64,000 nt of DNA from Campylobacterales bacterium (GCA_014859655.1 JACUTT010000007.1:1-64000), one strand, 5' to 3'; positions 8,927 to 18,741 are shown, counted from the first letter of the stretch. Made by a program: numbers and translations. The notes: generated from the sequence alone by a model not told the origin.

Positions 8927-10384
8927 TTATTTCGTCTGCACATAGCCCTCGTGAAACTTCTCCTGCGTTCGTGCGATCTCGGCGCGGATAAGGTTTACCC
9001 GCGATTTTTGAGACTCCAAAGGCGCTGGAAGTACACAATACTCTCCTTCAGTCAGCTCATCATTAAAGAGTCCCTCATTGAAACTTTTTCCAAGCTGCTC
9101 AACTATGATCCGCAGATCCCTCTCGGCGTTGCCTAGACATGAGGTTGCGCCGGGCGAGGGCGTCATGTTGAACAGTATCCCGTTGCCGGGATTGATGGAG
9201 GCTTCGCCTAGCATCAGTTTCTGCTCATCTTTGTTGAGAACCTGCGGTCGGATTCCGCCGAATCCTTTGGCATAGCTGAATTCATCAAGTGACAGAGAGG
9301 GGACGATCTTTCTGGCATCTTTTAAAAAGAGGTATTTGTTTACCAGAGGAAGTTCAAATAAGAAGTTCCTGAGTATATAGTTTCTTATATCTTTCTCTTT
9401 GAACAGTTTCCACAGGGCTATAGCAATATTTTTGTCAAAGCGCAGCGTCTTCCAAAAATCCACATAGGTCCCATGCTTGTAGCGTTCGAGTTTTGGCAAT
9501 ACGAGCGCCGTGGGTCCAAACCGTGTGTTCTCGCCGGCAAGCACGTCCGGATCGCCGTGAAGTGCAGCAAAGGGGAGCTTGGGGTTTTGTATCATATAGA
9601 CCTTGCCCTTAAGCATCTTCTCATTCGTCATATAAAAGCTTCCGGCCATAGGAAGACAGCCAAGGTTCATCCCGTAGCCCATTTCATGGGCAAGATAAAG
9701 ACTGTGCGCTCCGGCATTGACGACCACGAAATCTGCCCCGTACTCTTCGTTCTGTGTGTAAACAATGTGCCCTTTGTTTTCGCTCTTCTCGATCTTTTTA
9801 ACCTGTGAATTGAAAAAGACATCTACTGTTTTACCCGCTTGATTTTTGGCGTTTTCAATCAGGGACTTCGCCATCTTTCCAAAGTCGACCGTCGTCCACT
9901 GGCCCCGAGTTCCGATACCGACAATCGGCTCTTCTCTCTGCTTTCCCTGCGCATCGAAAACCACGCGGGGTTCGAGCTCTTTGAGCCTCTCCTTGTCCCA
10001 GACCTCAAGATAGGGGAAGAGTGTTGAGAACTCTTCAAAGCGGTGCAGTAAAAAGTCGACCTCTTTTTCTCCCACGCCCAGAGCCATTTTTTGATGCGAA
10101 AAGATGATCTCGTTTTGGTAGTGGTACTGAAGACAGTACTTCTCTACCATCTTTGCTGTGCGTTTGGTGATCGCTGCTTTTTCAAGGGTATAATTTGTCT
10201 CGATATCGCCCACATGTATTGTCTGCGAGTTTGAGGTTCCCGAGCTGTTCAGTGTGGCCACATCTTCATATTTCTCTATAATTGCTATGGATTTTATGTC
10301 CGTATAGCGGGCAAGTTCATAGGCCAGAGCAGCGCCTGAGATCCCTGCTCCGACTATTACGACCTCATACTCTTTAAAACTCAC
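8927..10384 (-). CDS. mqo: Malate:quinone oxidoreductase / FAD-dependent oxidoreductase
   Basis: VVIVGAGISGAALAYELARY Rossmann motif; NSSGTSNSQTIHVGDIETNY; C-terminal GNGILFNMTPSPGATSCLGNAERDL. Confidence 0.85.
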   Translation of the reverse strand: MSFKEYEVVIVGAGISGAALAYELARYTDIKSIAIIEKYEDVATLNSSGTSNSQTIHVGDIETNYTLEKAAITKRTAKMVEKYCLQYHYQNEIIFSHQKMALGVGEKEVDFLLHRFEEFSTLFPYLEVWDKERLKELEPRVVFDAQGKQREEPIVGIGTRGQWTTVDFGKMAKSLIENAKNQAGKTVDVFFNSQVKKIEKSENKGHIVYTQNEEYGADFVVVNAGAHSLYLAHEMGYGMNLGCLPMAGSFYMTNEKMLKGKVYMIQNPKLPFAALHGDPDVLAGENTRFGPTALVLPKLERYKHGTYVDFWKTLRFDKNIAIALWKLFKEKDIRNYILRNFLFELPLVNKYLFLKDARKIVPSLSLDEFSYAKGFGGIRPQVLNKDEQKLMLGEASINPGNGILFNMTPSPGATSCLGNAERDLRIIVEQLGKSFNEGLFNDELTEGEYCVLPAPLESQKSRVNLIRAEIARTQEKFHEGYVQTK

Positions 10385-10421
10385 ATCTGCTCCTTCTTCA
10401 AATAGACTTCTTCCAGGAACA

Positions 10422-11816
10422 CTAATGTTGATTTATCTTCTGCAGAATAAGCTCAACACGATTCAAGGTCTCGTCTTTGCCGATGATGGCCATTACCTCG
10501 TCCAGACCCGGGCCCGAAAGCTTGCCAAGAAGCGCCATGCGCAGCGGCTGGCCTATCTTGCCAAAACCAACATCAAGCGCGGTGATCGTCTCTTCCATGA
10601 TCTTATGGTAGTCTATCGGCAGGTGCAGCTGTGTAGCGCCGTTGAGCCGTTCGCTAAAACTCTTCAGCACCTCGTCGGCATTTCCCTTAAAGGCCTTCTC
10701 CATCCCTTTTTCATCATACGCTTCGGGGGTGGCAAGGATCTCTTTGATCAAAGCCGCCATCTCTTTGAGCGTCTTTGCGCGCTCTTTGACCGCGTCAAGA
10801 AGGATCTCTTTTTTATCATGGCTCGTCATGACCAGACCGTAGGCTTCCAGAGCCTCCGCAAGTGCAGCATTGTCCATGTTCTTGATATAGTGCGCGTTGA
10901 GCCAGTCAAGTTTTTCGTGGTTGTAGATGGAGGCGGACTTGTTGATGTCGGAAGGATCGAAGAGCTCAAGCATCTCTTCTATTGAGAAGATCTCCTGATC
11001 CCCGTGGCTCCAGCCCAGACGCACCAGAAAGTTGGTGATCGCCTCGGGAAGATAGCCCATCTCTTTGTAGGCCATCACGTCCGTCGCTCCGTCGCGCTTA
11101 GAGAGTTTTTTACCGTCTGCATTGTGGATCATCGGTACATGGTAGAACTTCGGCAGTTCAAAACCGAGCGCATCATAGACGACCATCTGTTTGGGGGTGT
11201 TGGAGAGGTGGTCGTCTCCGCGGATGACCTGGTTTACACCCATCAGGGCGTCGTCTATGGCCACGACGAAGTTGTACGTCGGTGCGCCGTCAGAACGTGC
11301 GATGATAAAATCGTCCAAAATATCCTCTGCATTGAAGACCACATCGCCTTTGATGCCGTCATTGATGACGATCTTTCCGCTTGTCGGTGCTTTGATGCGA
11401 ATTACCGGCTTTATGCCCTCGGGTGCGACTCCGGCAAAGTCTCTATAGCGGCTGTCATAGCGGGTGCGCTCTTTCGCCGCCATCTGCACTTCGCGCAGCG
11501 CATCAAGTTCTTCTTTAGACATATAGCACTTATAGGCCTTCCCCTCGTCAAGAAGCCGCTGGATATATGTCTTATAGATATCAAGGCGTTTTGACTGATA
11601 GGTGATCTCGCCGTCGTGCTTCAGTCCGATCCATTTGAAGGCATCGACGATGGCTTTAGCCGCTTCTTCATTGTTACGGCTGACGTCCGTGTCTTCGATG
11701 CGAAGCAGAAACCTGCCCCCGTTTTTCTTGGCCCATAGATAACTAAAAAGAGCTGTTCTAAGCCCGCCGATATGGAGATAGCCTGTTGGGCTCGGTGCGA
11801 AACGTGTTACGATCAT
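10422..11816 (-). CDS. gltX: Glutamate--tRNA ligase
   Basis: MIVTRFAPSPTGYLHIGGLRTALFSYLWAKKNGG and KKLSKRDGATDV motifs. Confidence 0.95.
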   Translation of the reverse strand: MIVTRFAPSPTGYLHIGGLRTALFSYLWAKKNGGRFLLRIEDTDVSRNNEEAAKAIVDAFKWIGLKHDGEITYQSKRLDIYKTYIQRLLDEGKAYKCYMSKEELDALREVQMAAKERTRYDSRYRDFAGVAPEGIKPVIRIKAPTSGKIVINDGIKGDVVFNAEDILDDFIIARSDGAPTYNFVVAIDDALMGVNQVIRGDDHLSNTPKQMVVYDALGFELPKFYHVPMIHNADGKKLSKRDGATDVMAYKEMGYLPEAITNFLVRLGWSHGDQEIFSIEEMLELFDPSDINKSASIYNHEKLDWLNAHYIKNMDNAALAEALEAYGLVMTSHDKKEILLDAVKERAKTLKEMAALIKEILATPEAYDEKGMEKAFKGNADEVLKSFSERLNGATQLHLPIDYHKIMEETITALDVGFGKIGQPLRMALLGKLSGPGLDEVMAIIGKDETLNRVELILQKINQH

Positions 11817-11915
11817 CTGCTTTCCTGATTGCGTGCTTTTTTTCTGTCTGTCATTTTAGTGAAGAGTTGGTTAAAAGATGGTAAAGTTGCATACCTTTAC
11901 ACACCATGGATCTAT

Positions 11916-12755
11916 ATGAAAAAACTTATTTTATTACTTTTATTGACGCCTCTGCTTTTTGCAGAGATCATCAATGCTATTGCCGTTACGGTTGACAACG
12001 AGACGATCACCCTCTATGAGATCAAACAGGAGCAGGCCCTTTCTCAGCTTTCGATTAAAGAGACGGTCGATCAGCTCATCCGCGCCAAACTCGAAGAGAT
12101 CGAAGCGAAAAAGCGCCAGATCAATGTCAGCAACCAAGAGATCTTAGATGAGCTGAAAAAGATGGCCGAGCAGAACAATATGAGCCTTTCGCAGCTCTAT
12201 GAGGCGATGAGTTCATCGCGCCATCTAAGCGAGTCACAGACCAAAGAGAAGACAAAAGAGAAGCTCCTCAAACAGAAGCTCTTTGACGCCATTGCTATGG
12301 CAAAGATGGATGAACCGACAGACCAGGAGGTCGAAGAGTACTACCATCTGCACCTCAAAGAGTATGCCTTGCCTAAATCTATTGATGCCGTTCTTTACAG
12401 CAGTGCGGACCAAAACCTTCTGAGAGAGAAGATTGCAAATCCGATGATGAGTTTTCCCGGTGTCAGCACAGAAAACATGACGATTGAACTCGCAAAGGTC
12501 AACCCCCGTTTGGCGGAGATACTGATCAATACAGACAGCGGCAGCTTCACGCCGGTCCTTCCCCAGATGGGCGGATCAGGATACATCTCTTTTTATCTGC
12601 TCAGAAAAAACGAGACGGTAAGTCCCGAACTTGAGCAGATCAAAGAGCAGGTTGAACACAAGATCATGCAAGACAAACGTGAGCAGATCCTTAACGAACA
12701 TTTTCAGCGTATGCGTGTCAATGCGGACATAAAAGTATTGAGACTGCCTAAATAA
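11916..12755 (+). CDS. Secreted peptidyl-prolyl isomerase/SurA-like chaperone
   Basis: Signal peptide MKKLILLLLLTPLLFAEIINAIAVTVDNETITLYEI; SurA-N-like helix region followed by YALPKSID-type domain; ORF opens at 11829. Confidence 0.7.
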   Translation: MKKLILLLLLTPLLFAEIINAIAVTVDNETITLYEIKQEQALSQLSIKETVDQLIRAKLEEIEAKKRQINVSNQEILDELKKMAEQNNMSLSQLYEAMSSSRHLSESQTKEKTKEKLLKQKLFDAIAMAKMDEPTDQEVEEYYHLHLKEYALPKSIDAVLYSSADQNLLREKIANPMMSFPGVSTENMTIELAKVNPRLAEILINTDSGSFTPVLPQMGGSGYISFYLLRKNETVSPELEQIKEQVEHKIMQDKREQILNEHFQRMRVNADIKVLRLPK

Positions 12756-12776
12756 AATAGACTTCTTTGTTTTCAG

Positions 12777-12793
12777 GCTCGCAAGAGGCGAGC
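12777..12793. terminator. Hairpin between convergent SurA-like gene and accC
   Basis: GCTCGC-aagag-GCGAGC perfect 6-bp stem. Confidence 0.4.
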
Positions 12794-12813
12794 GTAATAA
12801 TATGGGCTTTACT

Positions 12814-12864
12814 GAAACATCGCTATGCGAGTAGTATTACGAAGAAAGCGCGGAAGAGGTGCCG
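12814..12864. repeat. Copy of a dispersed non-coding repeat (GAAACATCGCTATGCGA ... AGAGGTGCC)
   Basis: Shares GAAACATCGCTnTGCGA and the AGAGGTGCC end with the copy at 15337-15379. Confidence 0.5.
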
Positions 12865-12873
12865 ATGCACTCT

Positions 12874-14214
12874 CTATCCGTTATAGCGCTCGAGGTATTT
12901 GGTGTCGAAATTATTGGTGATGAAGTCTTGATTTTCCATCATCTTCTTGTGGAAGGCGACGGTCGTCTTTATCCCGGTGATTTTGAACTCCGAGAGTGCG
13001 CGGTGCATCTTTGCAATCGCTTTGTCGCGGTCTTCAGCATACACGATCAGCTTTCCTATCATCGAGTCATAGGTCGTCGGAACGATGTAGCCTGCATGGG
13101 CATGGGTGTCGATGCGGACATCTTTTCCGCCCGGTGTCATCCAGTCGCCGATCTTGCCCGGACACGGCAAGAACTTGATCGGATCTTCTGCTGTAATGCG
13201 GCACTCGATCGAGTGACCCTTAAGTATGATCGAGTCTTGCGAAGGAAGCTTGTCGCCTTCGGCGATACGGATCATCATCTCAATAAGATCAAGCCCGGAG
13301 ACCATCTCAGAAACCGTGTGCTCTACCTGAAGACGGGTGTTCATCTCCATAAAGTAGAAGTCAAGGTTGGCATCAAGCAAGAACTCAAAGGTACCTGCGC
13401 CCTCATACTTGATGAATTTTGTTGCACGTACGGCGGCCTCATGGAGGCGTTCACGTACTTCCTGCGTCAAAACGACAGCAGGAGACTCTTCGATCAGTTT
13501 CTGGTGGCGTCTTTGCATTGAGCAGTCGCGTTCTCCGACATGGATAACATTTCCGTGCGCATCGGCCATGATCTGTACTTCGATATGGCGCGGGTTCTTA
13601 ATGAATTTTTCCATATAGATAGTGCCGTCGCCAAAGGCCGTGATGGCTTCTGACTCTGCTGCCAGGAATGCGTTTTGAAGATAGCGCTCGTCTTCAACGA
13701 CACGCATACCGCGTCCGCCGCCGCCCTGGGCCGCTTTCAAGATAACGGGATAGCCTACCTCTTTGGCACGCTTGGCCGCATCCGCGATATCAGAGATCGC
13801 TCCGTCAGAACCCGGCACAACGGGAACCTTGGCTGCAACCATGACATCTTTTGCTTTTGACTTGTCGCTCATCAACTGCATGACTTCAACCGTCGGTCCA
13901 ATAAACTTGATGTTGTGGTGGGTACAGATCTCGACGAAATGCTGGTTTTCAGACAAGAAGCCGTATCCCGGGAAGATCGCGTCACAATGCGTGATCTCCG
14001 CTGCTGCGATAATCGCAGGGATATTCAGGTAGGAGTGTGAACTCGGTCCCTCTCCGATACAGATCGCTGCGTCAGCAAGTTCAAGGTAATGTGCACCGGC
14101 ATCTGTCTTGGAGTAGACGGCGACCGCCTCTTTTCCCATCTCTTTGATCGTACGAATGGCGCGAAGGGCTATCTCGCCGCGATTGGCGACCAAGATTCTC
14201 TTTATCTCAGCCAT
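12874..14214 (-). CDS. accC: Acetyl-CoA carboxylase biotin carboxylase subunit
   Basis: ILVANRGEIALRAIRTIKEMG; AAQGGGGRGMRVV; MEMNTRLQVEHTVSEMVSG. Confidence 0.96.
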   Translation of the reverse strand: MAEIKRILVANRGEIALRAIRTIKEMGKEAVAVYSKTDAGAHYLELADAAICIGEGPSSHSYLNIPAIIAAAEITHCDAIFPGYGFLSENQHFVEICTHHNIKFIGPTVEVMQLMSDKSKAKDVMVAAKVPVVPGSDGAISDIADAAKRAKEVGYPVILKAAQGGGGRGMRVVEDERYLQNAFLAAESEAITAFGDGTIYMEKFIKNPRHIEVQIMADAHGNVIHVGERDCSMQRRHQKLIEESPAVVLTQEVRERLHEAAVRATKFIKYEGAGTFEFLLDANLDFYFMEMNTRLQVEHTVSEMVSGLDLIEMMIRIAEGDKLPSQDSIILKGHSIECRITAEDPIKFLPCPGKIGDWMTPGGKDVRIDTHAHAGYIVPTTYDSMIGKLIVYAEDRDKAIAKMHRALSEFKITGIKTTVAFHKKMMENQDFITNNFDTKYLERYNG

Positions 14215-14216
14215 AA

Positions 14217-14654
14217 TTACATTTTCTCTACTAAGAACAGAGGCATATCGTACTCAACAGGGCTTCCGTCTTGAACAAGTATCTTGAGGATTTTGCAGTC
14301 AAACTCTGCTTCAAGTTCATTCATGATCTTCATTGCTTCAAGGATACCAAGAGGCTGTCCTTTTTTAACAACATCACCCTCTTTGACGAAGGCCGGAGAG
14401 TCCGGAGACGGCGCGGAATAGTAGGTTCCCACCATTGGAGACAAGATCTTATCACCCGAGAGCTCTTCGACTACAGCTACTGTTGGAGCTGCTGCTTGTA
14501 CCGGCGCTGCTGCCATAGGTGCCGGGGCTGCATATGTTGCTGCGATAGTCGCTTTTTCAAGCTCTATCGAGAAGCCCTCTTTGTGTATTTTGAGTGAGCT
14601 AAGCGTACTGTTGTCAAACTCATTCATAAGTGATTTGATCTGTTTCATATCCAT
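14217..14654 (-). CDS. accB: Biotin carboxyl carrier protein
   Basis: Ala/Pro-rich linker; ILEAMKIMNELEAE biotinylation motif; immediately upstream of accC. Confidence 0.95.
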   Translation of the reverse strand: MDMKQIKSLMNEFDNSTLSSLKIHKEGFSIELEKATIAATYAAPAPMAAAPVQAAAPTVAVVEELSGDKILSPMVGTYYSAPSPDSPAFVKEGDVVKKGQPLGILEAMKIMNELEAEFDCKILKILVQDGSPVEYDMPLFLVEKM

Positions 14655-14753
14655 TGGATTATCTCTCCTGAGGCGAAATTTTGTAAAAATTAGTGTGGTA
14701 TAATACCAAAAATAAAATTAAGTTTTAGTAATAAACACTTTAAAAGGACTGTA

Positions 14754-15320
14754 ATGGGTTTAAAAGCAGACACATGGATACGTGAAATGGCTATCAAAGA
14801 GGGGATGATCTCTCCTTTTTGCGAAGATCAGGTTGGCAAAGGCGTGGTCAGCTACGGTCTGAGTTCATACGGCTATGATATCCGTGTCAGCAGTGAGTTT
14901 AAGATCTTCACAAACCTCAACTCGACGGTTGTCGATCCAAAGCACTTTGATGATGCCAATGTCGTCGACTTTGTCGGGGATGTCTGTATCGTTCCGCCGA
15001 ACTCTTTTGCCCTTGCACGTACCGTCGAGTACTTCAAGATCCCCCGCGATGTCCTGGCGATCTGCCTTGGAAAATCGACCTATGCCCGCTGCGGCATCAT
15101 CGTCAATGTCACCCCTTTTGAGCCAGAATTCGAAGGCCACATCACGATAGAGATCTCCAACACCACCCCTCTTCCGGCAAAGATCTATGCCAACGAAGGC
15201 ATCGCGCAGGTTCTCTTCTTGCAAGGCGACGAGATGTGCGAGACCTCCTACCGTGACAAAAAAGGCAAATACCAGGGGCAAGAGGGCATCACCCTCCCGC
15301 GAATCCTGAAAAACAACTAA
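14754..15320 (+). CDS. dcd: dCTP deaminase
   Basis: [60 protein letters not shown]. Confidence 0.95.
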   Translation: MGLKADTWIREMAIKEGMISPFCEDQVGKGVVSYGLSSYGYDIRVSSEFKIFTNLNSTVVDPKHFDDANVVDFVGDVCIVPPNSFALARTVEYFKIPRDVLAICLGKSTYARCGIIVNVTPFEPEFEGHITIEISNTTPLPAKIYANEGIAQVLFLQGDEMCETSYRDKKGKYQGQEGITLPRILKNN

Positions 15321-15336
15321 CACACCCACTTTGCTT

Positions 15337-15379
15337 AAGGGCACCTCTAAAGAAACATCGCTTTGCGAACGGTGCCCTT
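15337..15379. repeat. Copy of dispersed repeat forming a hairpin between dcd and the arsC-like gene
   Basis: AAGGGCACC...GGTGCCCTT perfect 9-bp inverted repeat enclosing TCTAAAGAAACATCGCTTTGCGAAC. Confidence 0.6.
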
Positions 15380-15399
15380 GTTTTGCCCATTTTACATAT

Positions 15400-15750
15400 C
15401 TACCACAAAAGCTCTAGTACCTTTTCCGGCGGTCTACCCAGTACCGCCTTTTTACCTTTGATGACAATGGGGCGCTCTATCAGTTTGGGATGTTCCGCCA
15501 TCGCTAGAATCAGCTTTTTTTCATCTCTCTCATCTTTCAGTCCCAGGCTTGCGTATTCCTCTTCCTTGGTCCGCAGTAGCTCTTTCGCGGAGATTCCCAG
15601 TTTGTTCAGTAGCTCTTCTATCATCTCTGCTGTGATCTTCTGCTCCAAATATTTGAACACAGCGGCATTTGCGCCCTTGCTTTCTAGCAGGCTCAATGCC
15701 TCGCGCGACTTGGAGCAGCGCGGGTTATGCCAAATCGTATAGTCGCTCAT
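15400..15750 (-). CDS. ArsC/Spx-family protein (arsenate reductase-like)
   Basis: MSDYTIWHNPRCSKSREALSLLESKG; RPIVIKGKKAVLGRPPEKVLELL. Confidence 0.9.
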   Translation of the reverse strand: MSDYTIWHNPRCSKSREALSLLESKGANAAVFKYLEQKITAEMIEELLNKLGISAKELLRTKEEEYASLGLKDERDEKKLILAMAEHPKLIERPIVIKGKKAVLGRPPEKVLELLW

Positions 15751-15863
15751 ATTTTCTCCATTTTTTTTCAAATTATACTTATTTTCTGGATCTGCTGGCA
15801 AAATGTTAAAATCATCAGGCGACATAAAATTACTTTTAGTCATGAAACGGTAACATACATATC

Positions 15864-16370
15864 ATGTATGAGAAAATAAAATCATTTACCAAGCTGGCCG
15901 AATTTGGCCGGAAAATCCTGAGCCGTCCCTCTTTGGATGAGGCTATCCCTATCATTGCCGAGTACACAAAAGAGCTGCTCGGAGCAGAACGTTGTTCCGT
16001 TTTCATCTACGACAAAAACAAGAACTGCCTCTGGACGAAACTGTCAGACGGAGTTGAGCCTATAAAAATTGAAGCAAACCAGGGAATAGCCGGTACCGCT
16101 TTTACACAAAAAAGAGCCCTTATCGTCAACGACCCCTACTCGGATCCGAGGTTTTTATCAATTGTGGATCAAAAAACTGGCTATGTCACCAAAAATATCA
16201 TTGCTATCCCCATCATCGGTGCCTTCGATCAGGCGATCGGCGTCTTGCAGCTGCTGAATAAATATGAGGGAGACTTTGACAAAGAGGACAAACGTCTTCT
16301 GACTTTTTTCAACCACTACATCAGCGGATATGTCGAACTTGCGACTCTTTTCAGAGAAGAAAACCCTTAA
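15864..16370 (+). CDS. Stand-alone GAF domain protein
   Basis: AERCSVFIYDKNKNCLWTKLSDG ... GIAGTAFTQKRALIVNDPYSDPRF ... ITKNIIAIPI-type GAF pattern. Confidence 0.85.
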   Translation: MYEKIKSFTKLAEFGRKILSRPSLDEAIPIIAEYTKELLGAERCSVFIYDKNKNCLWTKLSDGVEPIKIEANQGIAGTAFTQKRALIVNDPYSDPRFLSIVDQKTGYVTKNIIAIPIIGAFDQAIGVLQLLNKYEGDFDKEDKRLLTFFNHYISGYVELATLFREENP

Positions 16371-16429
16371 AACTTAGCCATCTTTACGCTATAATCAAAC
16401 AATAAAATCAATAATTAAGAAAGAAGAGC

Positions 16430-16930
16430 ATGGCGACGAAAGCAGACTCCTATAAGAAAATAGCCGAATTTGGAAAACAGCTGCTTCAGGACAGCTCTTT
16501 GGACCATGCCCTTTTACTCATTGCCGATCAGGCAAAAGACCTTGTGGATGCAGAGCGCTGTTCTATCTTTATGTATGACAAAGAGGCGGATATGCTCTGG
16601 ACAAAGCTCTCTGACGGGATCGGACGGATAGCGATCAGCAAGACCTCGGGTATCGCAGGCGACACTTTTACCACTCGCGAAGCGCAGGTTGTCAATTTGC
16701 CCTATGAAGACAGCCGCTTCCTGGCCGGAATCGACAAAAAAAGCGGCTACGAGACGAAAAATATGATCACTGTGCCCATCTTTGATTCCCAAAGAAAAGT
16801 GATCGGACTCTTTCAGCTTCTTAACAAAAAAGAAGGGGATTTTCTCGATGATGATCTCAAAGTGCTCACCTTCTTCGCCAACTACATCTCGGGAACGCTT
16901 GAGCTCTCTTTTCTCATAAACGAGGCCTAA
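16430..16930 (+). CDS. Stand-alone GAF domain protein, paralogue of the preceding gene
   Basis: AERCSIFMYDKEADMLWTKLSDGIG ... GIAGDTFTTREAQVVNLPYEDSRFLAGIDKKSGYETKNMITVPIF. Confidence 0.85.
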   Translation: MATKADSYKKIAEFGKQLLQDSSLDHALLLIADQAKDLVDAERCSIFMYDKEADMLWTKLSDGIGRIAISKTSGIAGDTFTTREAQVVNLPYEDSRFLAGIDKKSGYETKNMITVPIFDSQRKVIGLFQLLNKKEGDFLDDDLKVLTFFANYISGTLELSFLINEA

Positions 16931-16940
16931 TACCACATCC

Positions 16941-18740
16941 CTACAAAAACTCTTTCTCATACCAGCGCGAAAAAAGATAGAGTCCCCAGAGATGCTGTTT
17001 GTAGTGTCCCTGTTTTCCTCTGCTGATATAGTCGTCCAGGACCTCTGGGTAGAAAAGCCCTGTTTGTTCGTTAACCCGCGTAATGCATTCGAGCTCCCCC
17101 TCCTCCAAAAGCCACTCAAGGTAGGGCGAGGAGAAGCCCTTTTTCTTCCTGTTGATAAGGCTTTGCGGCAGATAGGGCGCGGCCACTTTTTTCAATAGCG
17201 CCTTGCTCTCGCCGCTGCTATAGCGCAGGCTCGGCTCGATTGAGAAGACCTTTTCGACCAGTTTATGGTCCAGAAAAGGGGTCCTCCCCTCGATCCCGTG
17301 CGCCATCGAGACGCGGTCAAGTTTGGCGAGAAAATGCTCGGCTTGAAACTGCTTGAGATCCACATAGGTGTACCACTGGCTCTCATCGTGGTTGCCCAGC
17401 TTTTCATACCGGTCGCGGTATTTCTGCAGGTACTGTATGGAGAAACCGTCTTTTACATTTTGGCGCATCAGGATATTTTTTTGCATATCGGTGAACTTCT
17501 CGCCGCTGCTTCGAAAGAGCAGCTCGTCGTTGAAGATACGCTTGTACCACTCCCACTCCCTGTTCATGGAGAAGTTGGAGCGGAAATACTTTTTGAGCCA
17601 GTTCTTGTGCTGAAGATTTCCCGCTTTTTCGATGTCAAGGTACTCAAAATACTGCCGGTAGCCCAGAAAGAGCTCGTCCGCGCCCTCGCCGCTGAGCACA
17701 ACCTTGATCCCCTCCTCTTTTATGCGCTTGAAAAGCATATACAAAGGCACCGCAGCGGGATCATTTATCGGCTCGTCCAGAGCGGTTATAACCGCACCCA
17801 GGTTCTCAAAGAACTCTTTTTTGCTCAGCTGCACGTCAATGTTCTCCACGCCGATATGCGCCGCCGCCTCTTTGGCGTAGCGGCGCTCGTCATACTGCTT
17901 GTAGCCCTCATACCCCAAAGAGAAGGTCTTGAGCCGCGTGCCCATCTGTGCCGCCATCGCCGCGATCAAAGAGGAGTCCACCCCGCCTGAGAGCAAAGAG
18001 GCCACCTCGACATCTCCCATCAGACGCTTGCTTATGCTCTCTTTCAGGGTACTCTCTATCGTGCTCAAGGCTTCCTCTTCGGATCGTATCGTAATGGAAG
18101 AAGGCAGAAGATCGTAATAAGGCTTGATCTCCAGCCTTCCCTTTTCGTAGCGGGCAAAATGGCCGGATTCGAGTTTTTCTATCCCTTTATAGAAGGTGTG
18201 CGGAGGGGTCGGAGCCAGAAAACTCAGGTAGCCGTGCAGGCCGTCTTTGTTCATCTCTTTGTGTTTGAGATGCGGAATAATGCCTTTGATCTCCGAAGCA
18301 AAGACCAACTGCTTCTGCGTGTACATATAGTAGAGCGGTTTTTTTCCCAGACGGTCGCGGAAGAGATAGAGTTTGCCCTTGTCGTAGAGCGCTATAGCAA
18401 ACATCCCTTCGAGGTGATCGACAAAACCCACCCCCCATTTCAGGTAGGCCGCCAGGACCACTTCGGTGTCGCTGTTGGTCTCAAAGGAGATCTTCAACTC
18501 TTTTTTGAGGCCTTGAAAGTTGTAGATCTCGCCGTTGAAACTGAGGATCACCCCCTCTTTGCTCATCGGCTGAGAGGCGCTCTCACTTAGGTCAACGATG
18601 CTGAGACGGTTGTGGGCGATAAAGAGCCCCTCTTTTTCTACGATGCCGCAGTAGTCGGGGCCGCGGTGCGAAAGAAGCGAAACAGATCTGCGTGCCAAAG
18701 CGCCGTCATACTCCCCCACTATGCCAAAAATTGCGCACAT
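16941..18740 (-). CDS. asnB: Asparagine synthase (glutamine-hydrolysing)
   Basis: MCAIFGIVGEYDGALARRSVSLLSHRGPDYCG; SLLSGGVDSSLIAA; LDEPINDPAAVPLYML; LSGEGADELFLGYRQY. Confidence 0.95.
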   Translation of the reverse strand: MCAIFGIVGEYDGALARRSVSLLSHRGPDYCGIVEKEGLFIAHNRLSIVDLSESASQPMSKEGVILSFNGEIYNFQGLKKELKISFETNSDTEVVLAAYLKWGVGFVDHLEGMFAIALYDKGKLYLFRDRLGKKPLYYMYTQKQLVFASEIKGIIPHLKHKEMNKDGLHGYLSFLAPTPPHTFYKGIEKLESGHFARYEKGRLEIKPYYDLLPSSITIRSEEEALSTIESTLKESISKRLMGDVEVASLLSGGVDSSLIAAMAAQMGTRLKTFSLGYEGYKQYDERRYAKEAAAHIGVENIDVQLSKKEFFENLGAVITALDEPINDPAAVPLYMLFKRIKEEGIKVVLSGEGADELFLGYRQYFEYLDIEKAGNLQHKNWLKKYFRSNFSMNREWEWYKRIFNDELLFRSSGEKFTDMQKNILMRQNVKDGFSIQYLQKYRDRYEKLGNHDESQWYTYVDLKQFQAEHFLAKLDRVSMAHGIEGRTPFLDHKLVEKVFSIEPSLRYSSGESKALLKKVAAPYLPQSLINRKKKGFSSPYLEWLLEEGELECITRVNEQTGLFYPEVLDDYISRGKQGHYKQHLWGLYLFSRWYEKEFL

Positions 18741-18741
18741 C

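Noticed and set aside
15400-15750. Arsenic-resistance operon
   Set aside because: Only one ArsC/Spx-like gene is present; no arsB/acr3 or arsR nearby, and the family includes non-arsenic functions.
17265-17990. 241-aa ORF antisense to asnB
   Set aside because: Shadow ORF; asnB catalytic motifs are in the other strand.
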